Positions 20,228 to 29,685 of a stretch of DNA of 64,000 nucleotides are shown piece after piece. Position 1 is the first letter of the stretch. Each line of letters begins with the position of its first letter. The DNA is from an uncultured Anaeromusa sp. (GTDB taxonomy: Bacteria; Bacillota; Negativicutes; Anaeromusales; Anaeromusaceae): positions 62,001-126,000 of the forward strand of contig NZ_OY764901.1 of the NCBI RefSeq assembly GCF_963668665.1, read 5' to 3'. The translations under genes and the position numbers were made by a program. The notes under the pieces were generated by a model that had not been told where the DNA came from, ran no database searches, and saw only the letters and a list, made by a program, of their open reading frames with translations.

Positions 20228-21232
20228 TTAGGCCCGGACGTTTTTCCAGGCGGCCAAAGCCGCATTGGCAACTTGCACATCTTCGTGCACCGCGCCGCCG
20301 CTGACGCCGATTCCGCCTATGACTTCTTTGCCGTCCAGCAGCGGCAAGCCGCCGCCGAAAACAACAAAGCGTCCTTGCTGCGCCGTATTAAGACCATACA
20401 AGGGACCTCCCGGCTGCACCAAGTGCGCCGCTTCCTCCGTAGACATCTTCAGCGCCGCCGCCGTATAGGCCTTGTCCAAAGCCAGTGAGATACTGGCCAA
20501 AAGAGACCCGTCCATGCGATGCTGCGCTACTAAGTTGCCCCCGGCGTCTACCACAGCGATAACCATAGGTACACCGATTTCCATGGCCTTATATTCCGCT
20601 TCTTCAAGAATCTGTTTCGCCTTATCCAGCAAGGTTTTCGCCTCCTTGCGAGCCGAGCCTCCCGGACGCTGTTGTCCATTTGTCAACCGCTCAATAATTT
20701 GGGCCGTTGCCTTTTGCACCACTTCTTCTTGCTCCACACAGCGAGCCATCACAAAGAGCAAATCTGACAGACGGTTCAAATAACGGCGGTCCGCTTCAGG
20801 AACAAAGGCCTTTTGACTTAAGGTAATCGTACGCCGTTCGGCGCGGCGCACGATGGTGCGCGCCACATCCAACGCCGCGCTGGCCTTCGACTCGCCAGGA
20901 GTAACAAAATAATGCTGAGGAATGCGCCGTTGCTCCATTTCATCGATGACTGCCTCCAGCCTGGCCACATGGGTTTCAGTAATGCGCCCTGCCGCCTGCT
21001 CAGTAAAGTACGTCGCCAAGTCAGCATTCAAATCGATCAGCTCGCTTTGCAGCGTCTGCAGGCATGCTTCCGCCCAGGGAAAACAAGCCACTAACGCCCG
21101 GGCTGCGCCCATAGTCGCGCTGGCTTCATCCACTGTGCCGTAAGCCTCGACTCTTATGTCGTCTTTAGAAACGCGTTCCTTGCTGTATAAGCTGGTTGTA
21201 CCGCCATCTCCGGTTCGCGTATACACACTCAT
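20228..21232 (-). CDS. pduO: PduO, ATP:cob(I)alamin adenosyltransferase with heme-binding C-domain
   Basis: A 334-residue two-domain protein that regenerates adenosylcobamide for the diol dehydratase. The N-terminal PduO-type adenosyltransferase domain shows YTRTGDGGTTSLY (the ATP loop), VEAYGTVDEASATMG and RRAERRTITLSQ with LNRLSDLLFVMAR (about residues 1-185). The C-terminal GlcG/HbpS-like domain (about 195-334) shows VPMVIAVVDAGGNLVAQHRM and GGLPLLDGKEVIGGIGVSGG; in known PduO this half binds heme. Start 21232 has GGGAG 8 nt upstream. A 63-nt gap separates it from pduP. Confidence 0.95.
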   Translation of the reverse strand: MSVYTRTGDGGTTSLYSKERVSKDDIRVEAYGTVDEASATMGAARALVACFPWAEACLQTLQSELIDLNADLATYFTEQAAGRITETHVARLEAVIDEMEQRRIPQHYFVTPGESKASAALDVARTIVRRAERRTITLSQKAFVPEADRRYLNRLSDLLFVMARCVEQEEVVQKATAQIIERLTNGQQRPGGSARKEAKTLLDKAKQILEEAEYKAMEIGVPMVIAVVDAGGNLVAQHRMDGSLLASISLALDKAYTAAALKMSTEEAAHLVQPGGPLYGLNTAQQGRFVVFGGGLPLLDGKEVIGGIGVSGGAVHEDVQVANAALAAWKNVRA

Positions 21233-21256
21233 GTTACATTCTCCCATTCCTCTGGG

Positions 21257-22054
21257 TTATCTGAGGTCCACACCGCACTCCCGAGCCACATCGCGCGCCA
21301 AGGGCGTTACCAGGTCTTGGGGGCCAACCGTCAGGATGGTTTCCCCTTGAGCTGCCATCACTTGAATCATCGCCGCGTCAATAACCCGCCTTCCCTGCCC
21401 TTTGGGCAAAGACGGTTTTTGTGCAGTTTCTTTTGCTTGCGTCATTATGCCACTCAGACCCAGCTGTTGCATAGCCTCGGCCGCCAGCGTACCGGCGTCC
21501 ACCAACGCCACCCCGTAGGATTCCAAGGTTTTCAGATTATCCTGCAACACTCGAGTTAACGTCGGTCTGGCTGCTCCCATGCCTCCTTGGACACGCCAAG
21601 GATCTTTCGGATCCGCGGCATTACGCGCTGCGATGACCGGTTTACCCATTAAGAGCGCCTGCATCACCAGCGTCGTAACCGTCGTATCCGCCAAGGTGCG
21701 AGCCAATTTGGCTGCTGTATTTTGCGTCAACACGGGTATGAGTACGACATCCGCCGCTTTCAGGTCTTGTTTCGGAAAAGGGTCCATTGCCAAACGAATG
21801 TCCAGCTCCATTCCCAACGCCTTGCGCAGTCGTTCTGCGCCAATCACTGTCTCCGCCGCTTTCGACAACACAACCGTTAAACGAACGCCCTGATTCTGCA
21901 GCTGCGCCAGTTGCGCCAGCGCCTCTTCCAGTCCCAAAGCGCCGCCTGTAAACAAGGCCAGCGCCTGTTTTACCGCTGGCTGCACAGGCTGCGGCGTTCC
22001 TAAGCGCCGCATGACTTCTTCCGTCACCAAACGGATTATGTCTTCCCGTTCCAC
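21257..22054 (-). CDS. Flavoprotein-like (HFCD family) microcompartment protein
   Basis: A 265-residue protein with a flavoprotein/HFCD-type Rossmann region (VRLTVVLSKAAETVIGAERL near residue 57, then ADVVLIPVLTQNTAAKLARTLAD and LMGKPVIAARNAADP). Homologous genes recur in Firmicute pdu loci, but no activity is settled. The first 18 residues form an encapsulation-type amphipathic helix (EDIIRLVTEEVMRRLG), suggesting it resides inside the compartment. It starts with GTG; its SD GGAGG lies in the end of pduL. An FMN-linked redox or cofactor-repair role is only a guess. Confidence 0.75.
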   Translation of the reverse strand: MEREDIIRLVTEEVMRRLGTPQPVQPAVKQALALFTGGALGLEEALAQLAQLQNQGVRLTVVLSKAAETVIGAERLRKALGMELDIRLAMDPFPKQDLKAADVVLIPVLTQNTAAKLARTLADTTVTTLVMQALLMGKPVIAARNAADPKDPWRVQGGMGAARPTLTRVLQDNLKTLESYGVALVDAGTLAAEAMQQLGLSGIMTQAKETAQKPSLPKGQGRRVIDAAMIQVMAAQGETILTVGPQDLVTPLARDVARECGVDLR

Positions 22055-22055
22055 T

Positions 22056-22715
22056 TTACGCCTCCTGTTCCCGGCGCAGTGTCACCGTAGCCCCTGGACC
22101 AATGCCCAGGGCATTGGCTTCGTCCGTGTCAATGTGCATTTCCAAGCGAAAATCTTCTTTCACCCGAACCAAAACATGTTTCAAGTCCGCTCCTCGCGGA
22201 CCGTCAACCTCCACTATGACCCGCTCACCGTCTTTCACACCGAAGCGGCGGGCATCATCATTATGCATATGAATATGTCTGGCTGCGCAGATAACACCCT
22301 TTTCCAAAGTTACTGCGCCGTAAGGTCCTGTCAGGATAATTCCAGCGCTTCCTTCGATATCGCCGGAATCTCGTACAGGCGCTTTGACTCCCAAAGCAAA
22401 GCCGTCGGTACGGGAAATTTCCACCTGCGTCGTGCCGCGGATGGGCCCTAGGACGCGCACATTGCGAATTACCCCTTTAGGCCCAACCAACGTCACTGTT
22501 TCCGCTGCCGCAAATTCCCCCACCTGTTTCAAATCTTTTTGGCGAGTCAACTGGCTGCCACAGCCGAACAAAATCTCCATATGCTCAGCAGAGAGGTGGA
22601 TGTGCCGGTTTGATATCCCGACAGGAATCCCTTCCGTCACCGCCGTTGTTTCCGGTTCTGCCGCCAAAGACTGCAAAACCTGGGTCACAATGGCTTCGAT
22701 CGTTGCGCTGTCCAT
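22056..22715 (-). CDS. pduL: Phosphate propanoyltransferase PduL
   Basis: Transfers the acyl group from CoA to phosphate, recycling CoA in the lumen and allowing ATP synthesis by an acyl kinase outside. 219 residues, normal length. N-terminal encapsulation-type helix (SATIEAIVTQVLQSLAAE). The two PduL domains carry the zinc-binding motifs VGISNRHIHLSAEH near residue 32 and CAARHIHMHNDDA near residue 140. GAGGTG lies 5 nt before the ATG. It is followed one base after its stop by the flavoprotein GTG. No pduW kinase is in the window. Confidence 0.95.
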   Translation of the reverse strand: MDSATIEAIVTQVLQSLAAEPETTAVTEGIPVGISNRHIHLSAEHMEILFGCGSQLTRQKDLKQVGEFAAAETVTLVGPKGVIRNVRVLGPIRGTTQVEISRTDGFALGVKAPVRDSGDIEGSAGIILTGPYGAVTLEKGVICAARHIHMHNDDARRFGVKDGERVIVEVDGPRGADLKHVLVRVKEDFRLEMHIDTDEANALGIGPGATVTLRREQEA

Positions 22716-22739
22716 CCTCTCACCTCGTTACCCTAGAAA

Positions 22740-23018
22740 TTATAAAGATTTAGGAAGAATTTTCTCGATGTCCGTATGCGGACGCGGAATGACGTGCACC
22801 GAAATCAGCTCGCCAACCCGTTGCGCTGCTGCAGCGCCGGTATCGGTAGCCGCTTTCACCGCGCCTACGTCACCGCGCACCATAACGGTTACCAAACCGG
22901 AACCGATTTTTTCATACCCAACCAGGCTTACGTTGGCTGCTTTCACCATGGCGTCAGCTGCTTCGATCGCACCTACCAAGCCTTTGGTTTCAACCATTCC
23001 CAATGCCTCTCCACTCAT
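22740..23018 (-). CDS. pduJ: Microcompartment hexameric shell protein PduJ-type
   Basis: A 92-residue single-BMC-domain shell hexamer: [20 protein letters not shown], a [20 protein letters not shown] core and the terminal [14 protein letters not shown]. It is nearly identical over most of its length to the pduA product at 29686, differing mainly at the ends. Its ATG overlaps the pduK stop by 4 nt (ATGA). The assignment to pduJ rather than pduA rests on position after pduK. Confidence 0.92.
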   Translation of the reverse strand: MSGEALGMVETKGLVGAIEAADAMVKAANVSLVGYEKIGSGLVTVMVRGDVGAVKAATDTGAAAAQRVGELISVHVIPRPHTDIEKILPKSL

Positions 23019-23620
23019 ATTGATTCATCCTCCTTGTCGTTTTTTCCATAATGCAGGCAAGTATTACGAGGATCGCCCTTGCGCCGCGGGCAATTTGGAT
23101 CGTGACACAAATTGCAGCTATCCGCCGGATCAGCGGCTGGCTCTTCGCTCAGAAATTCCTGTTCTTCCTCCACGGTTTCAAACTCTTCCTCAACCATGGT
23201 CTCTGCTTCGGCTTCTGCAGACGTTTCTTCCGACACGTTTTTTTCCGGCTCCGACGCTATGGGCGGTTCTTCTTCCGCTTCTATCTCTGCTTGCTCTTCC
23301 GGCATTTCTTCCACCGCAGTTTCCGGCTTCGTTCCTACCGTTTCTTTGGTAAGAAGTATACAATCCAACTCCTGGTGCGGCCGGGGGATGACATGAGTGG
23401 CGACAATGCGCCCCACTCTTGCCGCAGCGGCGCTGCCAGCTTCTACAGCCGCCTTTACGGCGCCTACGTCGCCGACCACTTTGATCAGGACCATGCCGCT
23501 GCCTTTCGCCAATTCATAACCTACTAATTTTACATTAGCCGATTTTACGGCTGCATCCGCCGCCGTAATGGCGACAGGCAAGCCAACGGCTTCAATCATA
23601 CCTAATGCTTGTCTGACCAT
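23015..23620 (-). CDS. pduK: PduK, BMC shell protein with acidic linker and Cys cluster
   Basis: 201 residues from ATG 23620 (GGAGG 7 nt upstream). Residues 1-90 are a BMC hexamer domain ([40 protein letters not shown]). Then comes an unusually Glu-rich low-complexity linker of about 75 residues, and a C-terminal C-x2-C-x4-C-x10-C cluster ([16 protein letters not shown] then NTC). PduK C-terminal extensions with such cysteines are thought to hold a metal or Fe-S cluster. It overlaps pduJ (ATGA) and follows pduH by 4 nt. Confidence 0.92.
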   Translation of the reverse strand: MVRQALGMIEAVGLPVAITAADAAVKSANVKLVGYELAKGSGMVLIKVVGDVGAVKAAVEAGSAAAARVGRIVATHVIPRPHQELDCILLTKETVGTKPETAVEEMPEEQAEIEAEEEPPIASEPEKNVSEETSAEAEAETMVEEEFETVEEEQEFLSEEPAADPADSCNLCHDPNCPRRKGDPRNTCLHYGKNDKEDESI

Positions 23621-23624
23621 GCAT

Positions 23625-24125
23625 TCACCTCCCATGGCCTCCTGGCCCTCCCGGGGCCCCCGCCGTTTCTTGCAACATCCTGCGGACAATCTCCGCTACC
23701 AACGAGGTCAGATCTTCTTCCGCTACCGCTTCCGCCTCGCCGGCAGGCACGCCGACTTCCTCAGCCTTTTCCTTAAAAGGAATGCCTTTGACAAGCCTGG
23801 CGGCGTTATACCCAAACAACCGCCACACGCTCGGATCTCCAGGCCCAGGATGTATAAAAAGCGGCTCTTCCAGTGCCAATTTGCGGTAATGGATGCACAG
23901 CCCCTCGCCACTAACGCCTACGCCCACCCCCAGGGGCGACGCGAAGGCTGCTTCATGCGCTAAGCGGGCAGCGTCTCCTGTTTCCTGCTCTGTGAGTCTC
24001 CAGGGTATGCCTTCTTCTTCCATGCCGGCCTTAATCTCGCGCAGTTTGGCCTCCAACTTGTCGTGAGCCGCCACAGCGAGAAATACACTGGGCCGGACTT
24101 TCTGCTCTCCCAACATCGTCTTCAC
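23625..24125 (-). CDS. pduH: Diol dehydratase reactivase small subunit PduH, with extra C-terminal helix
   Basis: 166 residues. Works with PduG to exchange damaged cobalamin from the inactivated dehydratase. The core resembles PduH/DdrB ([65 protein letters not shown]). It is longer than typical because of a tail (about residues 120-166) that contains [19 protein letters not shown], an amphipathic helix like the encapsulation peptides on PduD, PduE and PduP, then a Gly/Pro end. Its ATG overlaps the pduG stop (ATGA). Confidence 0.9.
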   Translation of the reverse strand: MKTMLGEQKVRPSVFLAVAAHDKLEAKLREIKAGMEEEGIPWRLTEQETGDAARLAHEAAFASPLGVGVGVSGEGLCIHYRKLALEEPLFIHPGPGDPSVWRLFGYNAARLVKGIPFKEKAEEVGVPAGEAEAVAEEDLTSLVAEIVRRMLQETAGAPGGPGGHGR

Positions 24126-25957
24126 GCCTCTCTGCCAGGGCCTTCATGCGTATACGACAGCACCAAGCCAGTGGCTACGGCGTTGCGCGGGCCTTCACAG
24201 CCTCGAATGTTGCCGCGGCCGCAAACAATGCCATATTCAGCCAACGCATCGCTTACCATATCCGCAACTTCAAAGTCTAGAGCCGAACCGCCAACAAGAA
24301 CCACGAACTCAATGTGCCGAATGTTTCCCGTCGGAGCCACTCGCGCCAATGACCGCAGCGCATTGGTCACGAACACTCTTTTCTTGGCCTCCCGCCGGAC
24401 ATGGCGAATGCGATCCAGCGCATGATCCGTCGGAATGGGCACCATATCGTCTTCTTTTAAAATCACGTTTCTAGCGAAGACATGCGGCGGCAGATGCTCC
24501 GAGAAAAAGCGCACCGTGCCGTCTTCCAGACGAATATGGTACAGGCTTTCCACCTTGGCCAAAGGATACTTCTTGATTTCTTCCGCCAGGGACAAGTCAT
24601 TCAACCCTAGCTCCGAATTGATCAACATGGTCACCATGTCGCCGGCGCCGCCAAGATGAATGGCATGCACCTTTTCATCGCGGGTGATAATAGCCGCATC
24701 GGTCGAACCGCCGCCCATATCCAGAATCGCCAAAGGCTTATCCGTTCCCGGTGTTGTCATAGCTCCCAAAATGGCCATATTCGCTTCTACACCGGCGATG
24801 ACCACGCCGATTCCCAGTTCGGACGTCAGCCGATCAGCAATCTGCTGCATCGGCAAACGGCTGGTTTTTACCATGGCCGCCAAAGCCACGGCATTCTCCA
24901 GGGCGAATTCACCAGCCAGACCGCCTTGCACCTTCTGTGGCACAAAGGTATCCACCGCCAAAATATCCTGGATTTTCATTTCTGCTAATGGCTGCGCCGT
25001 CAAATCGCCCATGACCTGCCGCACACGTTCCAGCATGCCGTTGACATTGGTCCCCGCTTCCCCTTGCACATCCTGTACCGGCTGTACACGTTCCACGGCT
25101 TCCATGATTTTTGAGGCGCCAGCCTCCACATCCACTTCGGTCCGTCCCTTTTGCCCCAGCACGGTAATAAAACCGGCTGGAATGGCGCGCGCCTTGACAT
25201 CTCCTTGGGGCGTACGCACCACCACTGCGGAACGATTGCCGATCAAGGCTCTGGCAATAGGCACTACCATCTTGGTTTCGTCCGCGTTCAGGCTAAAGAC
25301 CGTCGCAATTCCATAAGGATTGGACAGGGTCGTAATGGTTCGTCCCGCTTCGGCCACCTCAACAGCCGCCAACATGTGCAAAGGAACTTTGTCGATAAAC
25401 GCCACCTCGTCTAAAATGGGCATCGCTTTGTTTACCCGGTTGGCAATGAGCACCGCATCATCCTGACAGACGATGGCGCCTTGCACGTCAACTCCTCGGG
25501 CTAAGGCCGCATTGAGCGCTTTGGCAGCGTCTTCAAAATCAACTCCCCGGGGAATAATGCATAATACGCTTTCCCCGGCATTTGTGCGCGGCAATTCTTC
25601 CATAAGAATCGTCACGCCCACGCCCAGACCAATTCCGCCTGGTGTGGAAGGATTATGGCCGATCATGGTCGACTCGGTAATAATGGTTTCCGTAATGGTC
25701 TCCATCGCCAAATCGCCGATAACCGGCGTAGCTTCGTTCAAACGAACCTGAGACAGCTCCCGCATGGTAAGGCCGGTCTTCTTTAAGGCGTCCTGAAGCG
25801 CCTGCACGATGCCCGGCACATTAGCCAGCGTCCCTTTAATCCCAGTTGTTTTCACAATGCTGCTGGCCAAAAATTGCAAGGGCTGACCTGCATCAATTCT
25901 GGCCAAGCATACTTCTGTGGTGGAATTGCCGATATCCACCCCTGCAATGATCGCCAT
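24122..25957 (-). CDS. pduG: Diol dehydratase reactivase large subunit PduG
   Basis: 611 residues, the usual size. Actin/Hsp70-like ATPase that, with PduH, reactivates B12-dependent diol dehydratase. Phosphate-binding motifs: IIAGVDIGNSTTEVCLARI at the N-terminus and LAILDMGGGSTDAAIITRDE near residue 410; a LVGGSALDFEVADMVSDAL adenosine motif sits near the C-terminus. The SD is weak (TAGGA), so translation may depend on coupling to pduE, whose stop lies 9 nt upstream. Confidence 0.96.
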   Translation of the reverse strand: MAIIAGVDIGNSTTEVCLARIDAGQPLQFLASSIVKTTGIKGTLANVPGIVQALQDALKKTGLTMRELSQVRLNEATPVIGDLAMETITETIITESTMIGHNPSTPGGIGLGVGVTILMEELPRTNAGESVLCIIPRGVDFEDAAKALNAALARGVDVQGAIVCQDDAVLIANRVNKAMPILDEVAFIDKVPLHMLAAVEVAEAGRTITTLSNPYGIATVFSLNADETKMVVPIARALIGNRSAVVVRTPQGDVKARAIPAGFITVLGQKGRTEVDVEAGASKIMEAVERVQPVQDVQGEAGTNVNGMLERVRQVMGDLTAQPLAEMKIQDILAVDTFVPQKVQGGLAGEFALENAVALAAMVKTSRLPMQQIADRLTSELGIGVVIAGVEANMAILGAMTTPGTDKPLAILDMGGGSTDAAIITRDEKVHAIHLGGAGDMVTMLINSELGLNDLSLAEEIKKYPLAKVESLYHIRLEDGTVRFFSEHLPPHVFARNVILKEDDMVPIPTDHALDRIRHVRREAKKRVFVTNALRSLARVAPTGNIRHIEFVVLVGGSALDFEVADMVSDALAEYGIVCGRGNIRGCEGPRNAVATGLVLSYTHEGPGREA

Positions 25958-25966
25958 AACCGTGTC

Positions 25967-26482
25967 CTAGTCTACGCGGAGACGGTTGCGGCGTTCGTAT
26001 ACGTCAGCAGCTTCCCGCACAAAGTCGGCATTGATTTTGGCGCTGTATTTATGTTCCATTTCATCGGCAATCGCCAAAAGTTCCGCTTTGGTCGAACGGT
26101 TCGGGCGCAGCGCATTGTAGATTTCCAAAATGCGATTATCCGGAATGGCTGTCAGTTCTGCAGCACGGCGCAGATTAGCAGCAAACTGCGTCCGGCCTAC
26201 GCCGTCGGCAATTTCCGCTTGCATCCGCAACGTTTCCGGACTGATGCGCACATCGTCGGCCGTAATCTGACCGCCCAACACTTTATCCAGGGTAATATCA
26301 TTCAGCGATTTGCCGCCAGGGGTTTTGACCCAATCAGGATGTTTTTCCGCCAGCGGATAATCCTGGGCCGGGCAGAATCCTTTAGTCGGCACGGCAGCAG
26401 CGACAGCGCCGCCCTGCGGAGCCTGGTGCATGGAGCGCATGACCTCACGCACAATATCTTCAATCATCTTATTTTGAGACAT
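25967..26482 (-). CDS. pduE: B12-dependent diol dehydratase small subunit PduE
   Basis: 171 residues from ATG 26482; the GTG four codons upstream abuts the GGAGG and is unlikely. Small (gamma) subunit of the propanediol/glycerol dehydratase. The N-terminal amphipathic helix KMIEDIVREVMRSMHQ is an encapsulation-type signal, followed by a Gly/Ala linker and the conserved core DYPLAEKHPDWVKTPGGKSL, LGGQITADDVRISPETL and IPDNRILEIYNALRPNRST. Order pduC-D-E is the standard one. Confidence 0.96.
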   Translation of the reverse strand: MSQNKMIEDIVREVMRSMHQAPQGGAVAAAVPTKGFCPAQDYPLAEKHPDWVKTPGGKSLNDITLDKVLGGQITADDVRISPETLRMQAEIADGVGRTQFAANLRRAAELTAIPDNRILEIYNALRPNRSTKAELLAIADEMEHKYSAKINADFVREAADVYERRNRLRVD

Positions 26483-26503
26483 CGTTTGATTCACCTCCGT
26501 CGT

Positions 26504-27154
26504 TTAAAACTGCACTTCAATTTCTACCGCTTTAGCACCGGGAACAACATGTTCCGTTTCCTTGATGTGAAGGATAGCGGCTTTAGCCTGGAATTTAGGC
26601 CGGGCCATCTGATCGTTCCGAGTCGGTACCGGAGTCGGCGATTCGCCTTTTGCATATTTGGCAGCATTACGGCCAATGGCGCGGTAGGCTTCCAAGTCCA
26701 GCAACGGCGACTGCGGGAAAAGCTCCAGGTTACTCAGCGGTGGCAGATCTTTTTGATGGATAACCGTCGTACCGCGAGACTGAATGCCGATGGAAATCCC
26801 GGAACCGCTCAGTTTGGTAGCATCATGCGCTACAAATGCCAAGTCGGAAGAACGGGTTACACGAACGACACGAGCTTTGAGTCCTTCTTCTTCAATACCG
26901 GAAATGAGTTCCCGCAGCACATCGCTGTGAGGCACATCTACGATGGTTTTATTCTGGTATTTGCCAAAGGCAGGGGCCAGAGCGATGATAACCTCATCCG
27001 CCCAAGTTCCCGCTTTTGCTTCGCCTTTTTCCACCAAGGTCATCGGACGACCGACAACCGCTTTTTTTACAGGCGCACTGGCGGCAGTAGGCTGTTCCAT
27101 GCCTTGCATCACCTGTGCGACAATCTCACGAATCATTTGTTCGCTGATTTGCAT
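26504..27154 (-). CDS. pduD: B12-dependent diol dehydratase medium subunit PduD
   Basis: 216 residues from ATG 27154 (GGAGG 10 nt upstream); the longer frame runs into pduC. Medium (beta) subunit; contributes to the cobalamin-binding interface. N-terminal encapsulation helix [19 protein letters not shown], a short Ala/Pro linker, then the family core [20 protein letters not shown] and [20 protein letters not shown], and near the C-terminus [20 protein letters not shown]. It overlaps no gene but lies only 19 nt after pduC. Confidence 0.96.
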   Translation of the reverse strand: MQISEQMIREIVAQVMQGMEQPTAASAPVKKAVVGRPMTLVEKGEAKAGTWADEVIIALAPAFGKYQNKTIVDVPHSDVLRELISGIEEEGLKARVVRVTRSSDLAFVAHDATKLSGSGISIGIQSRGTTVIHQKDLPPLSNLELFPQSPLLDLEAYRAIGRNAAKYAKGESPTPVPTRNDQMARPKFQAKAAILHIKETEHVVPGAKAVEIEVQF

Positions 27155-27173
27155 ATTCGGCGCACCTCCCCGC

Positions 27174-28844
27174 TTAAACGTCAAAGTCAGACGGATTCAA
27201 AGCCTGACGAATGGTCTTGATTTCGTTCCAGCGCTCATCGCTCATGCGATAGCCTGTTCCGGGACCGCGATAATCGTTGGCGTCGTTGACGGCGCTAACT
27301 ACATGGAAGTTGCTGTCCAAAATAGCCGACGTATGGAGATAGTCTCCAGATACGCGCTGTTTGAGCAGGTTGAGAACGTTCTCCGCCAGATCCTGGAAGC
27401 CGGCTTTCGACAAGGCCTTGACTACGTCAATACCAGTAATGCCGCGGCTCATCATTTCCTGAGCGGACTTGAGATCCTCGACGATGTTACGGGCCGGCAT
27501 ATCCTTGCTGCCATGAGCGTAGGTAGCCGCTTCCACTTCCTCGTCGGTAATGGTCGGGAAGCCCAGTTCGCGATACACAGCCTGGAGAGCCCGGGCTGCT
27601 TTGTTACGCACGGCGATGACGTCTTCTTCCGCTGCCGGACGCAGGCCGCCGTCGATTTGGAGATCGCGCTGGATGATATTCCAGTCATCATAGTCATCTA
27701 CATCCCAGTTGGAGCCGGCGAACATGTTGTCATAGTTAGGCACGCCGCTATAACCGGAGCAGATGAAGTCCGTACCAGGCAGCATCTGCATCAGCGTACG
27801 AGCTGTCCGGCGGATGTCGGAGTGAGTGAAGGTCTGGTCATTACTGGAGGCAACTTCCAGATCCAGCATGGTAGTAGTCAGATTTTCCGCCAAAACAGCA
27901 CGAATGCCGGACGGAACCGCCGCAGGCACGCCGATGCAGCTTACAGAGCCGTTCTGCAGGCCCTGTACGCCAGCGCCGCGGGTAATCATGATGCAGCGCA
28001 CTTCCAAATACAGCATGGATTTTCCTTCGGCGTAACCCATCTGCACTTCAGCGCCAGTACCGGAGGTAAAGCGCATTTTCAGACCGCGCGAAGCATAAGC
28101 CGAAGCCAAGAACGCTTTAGACCAAGGAGTGTCGTCGCCGTCAACAAACACGTTTTCCGTGCCATATACAGAAATGGTTTCCGCATACGCCGTAATGCCG
28201 CGCATGCCCAGCTGCAGTTCGGTAGCTTCTTCCAAAGCGCATTGGATCAAAGTGCCGCGGCGTCCGGTTTGGCCGCCAATCAGCATGGACAGCGCATTGA
28301 ACGGAGCGTAACGCACAACAGCAACAGTGGTTTCCATTTCATCGAAGCCGCGCATGGAAGCTTCCGCTGCATCAGCAGCAATCAGCACCGGATTGTCAGC
28401 TACGTTGGTGATATGGCATTGGTTGGAAGGACGCTTACGGGCGCGCATCTTCTGCAAAGCCATCATCATTTCCACCACGTTCATGGTGTTAAGTACCGCC
28501 ACGATCTTGGCGGCGGTCAGGCCACGGAAGACCTTGACGATCTCGTCACGGGACACGTTTACGTCCACAAGCATTTTGGCAATTTCTTCATTGCCCATAG
28601 CCATGGATCTTTCCGCTACCGTCACGTCAATGGCATAGTCCGCAATAAACTGATCGATGAAATCGAATTTATCCCGAGGCGTACCGTCCATTTCAACAAC
28701 GCGGCCATTTTGGATTTTAATGCTAGGAATTGGATCGTTGGGACTGCCCATGGCAATCAGACCCACTTCGGGCCATTCAACCACGAAGCCGTCCTGGTTA
28801 ACAGGGCGGGCTTCCAACGCTTCAAACCGTTTGGATCGTTTCAT
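27174..28844 (-). CDS. pduC: B12-dependent diol (glycerol) dehydratase large subunit PduC
   Basis: The catalytic alpha subunit: converts 1,2-propanediol to propionaldehyde (or glycerol to 3-hydroxypropionaldehyde) by an adenosylcobamide radical mechanism. 556 residues, full length. Characteristic segments: [78 protein letters not shown] and [20 protein letters not shown]. Sequence alone does not settle diol versus glycerol preference. GGGAGGG precedes the ATG by 6 nt. It needs AdoCba, linking the operon to the cob genes here. Confidence 0.97.
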   Translation of the reverse strand: MKRSKRFEALEARPVNQDGFVVEWPEVGLIAMGSPNDPIPSIKIQNGRVVEMDGTPRDKFDFIDQFIADYAIDVTVAERSMAMGNEEIAKMLVDVNVSRDEIVKVFRGLTAAKIVAVLNTMNVVEMMMALQKMRARKRPSNQCHITNVADNPVLIAADAAEASMRGFDEMETTVAVVRYAPFNALSMLIGGQTGRRGTLIQCALEEATELQLGMRGITAYAETISVYGTENVFVDGDDTPWSKAFLASAYASRGLKMRFTSGTGAEVQMGYAEGKSMLYLEVRCIMITRGAGVQGLQNGSVSCIGVPAAVPSGIRAVLAENLTTTMLDLEVASSNDQTFTHSDIRRTARTLMQMLPGTDFICSGYSGVPNYDNMFAGSNWDVDDYDDWNIIQRDLQIDGGLRPAAEEDVIAVRNKAARALQAVYRELGFPTITDEEVEAATYAHGSKDMPARNIVEDLKSAQEMMSRGITGIDVVKALSKAGFQDLAENVLNLLKQRVSGDYLHTSAILDSNFHVVSAVNDANDYRGPGTGYRMSDERWNEIKTIRQALNPSDFDV

Positions 28845-28862
28845 TTCGTTCCCTCCCTGCTA

Positions 28863-29660
28863 TTAAATGTAAGGTTTAGTAACGGACGGAGCCGGGCCGC
28901 CCAGCGCTTCGAGCAACTTCTTGCCTGCATCTTTAGCAGCCAAAACCGACTGGCGAACCGCACCGGAATCGCCGGTAATCATGATAATCACTTCGTTGGA
29001 GTAGCTGGTGCCGCCAGCCGGGCTGGCATAGCCGACGAGTTCCACGTTAGCTGTTTTAACAGCCACATCGGACATGAGTACGCCGATAGCCGCCGGAGCA
29101 CCGACGATCAGACCGAACGCTTTACCTACAGGCGCATTGAACGCTTTGTTGATGGCGTAGCTGGCGCGAGCGGTGTATTGCAGTTCCAGATGGCCTGCAT
29201 CATTGCCATATACGTCGCCGAAGGTGCGGTCCAGTTCTTTCAGGGCCACTTCTACTGCGCGGCGAGCGTCAGACACTTCTTCCGCACCAAAAATGATGAG
29301 ACATCCATGACCAGCACCGCCTTTAGTATCACGGGCCAATTCAATGGTGACGATTTCTGTGTTAGTCGCTTTTACAGCTTCGTCCGCCGCCATAATGTGC
29401 GGGCCAGCGCCGGTACGTCCGCCGATGATGCCGATAGAGCGGAATTTGGGATCCAGCTTCATCTGTGCATGCAGCATAGGATCTACATTAGCAATTACCA
29501 ATCCGATGGTATCGCCGATAGCGGTACCTACGTATTCGGTCATACCCGGGTTGGCTGCGCAAGCGGCAGCAGCCGGAGCTTCAGTCGGAGCAGCGGCTCC
29601 TTGAGACTCCATGCGTTTTTTAATTTCGTCCATAACCTTGTCAATTAACTGTTCTTGCAT
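28863..29660 (-). CDS. pduB: Microcompartment shell protein PduB (tandem BMC trimer)
   Basis: 265 residues, the usual PduB length. An N-terminal extension of about 38 residues begins with an amphipathic helix (EQLIDKVMDEIKKRMESQ), which in PduB links shell to cargo. Two BMC domains follow (IGLVIANVDPMLHAQM and AFGLIVGAPAAIGVLMSDVA). Enterobacterial pduB also makes a short PduB' from an internal start near codon 38; here Met40 is in the right place but has no convincing SD, so PduB' is uncertain. Confidence 0.95.
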   Translation of the reverse strand: MQEQLIDKVMDEIKKRMESQGAAAPTEAPAAAACAANPGMTEYVGTAIGDTIGLVIANVDPMLHAQMKLDPKFRSIGIIGGRTGAGPHIMAADEAVKATNTEIVTIELARDTKGGAGHGCLIIFGAEEVSDARRAVEVALKELDRTFGDVYGNDAGHLELQYTARASYAINKAFNAPVGKAFGLIVGAPAAIGVLMSDVAVKTANVELVGYASPAGGTSYSNEVIIMITGDSGAVRQSVLAAKDAGKKLLEALGGPAPSVTKPYI

Positions 29661-29685
29661 ATGTCTTCCACCTCCAAATTAACTC

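Noticed and set aside
18938..20488. A 516-codon plus-strand open frame
   Set aside because: Antisense to pduP and the end of pduO, both with clear domains; no family features in the translation.
25874..27220. A 448-codon plus-strand open frame
   Set aside because: Antisense to pduG, pduE and pduD; translation has no recognisable motif.
28863..29543. Separate short PduB' product from internal Met40
   Set aside because: The Met is at the right place but the upstream bases show no ribosome binding site, so I did not list a second start.
26943..29648. A 901-codon open frame on the plus strand
   Set aside because: Lies exactly antisense to pduC and pduB, has low-complexity His/Arg-rich translation and no SD; it is a GC-driven shadow.
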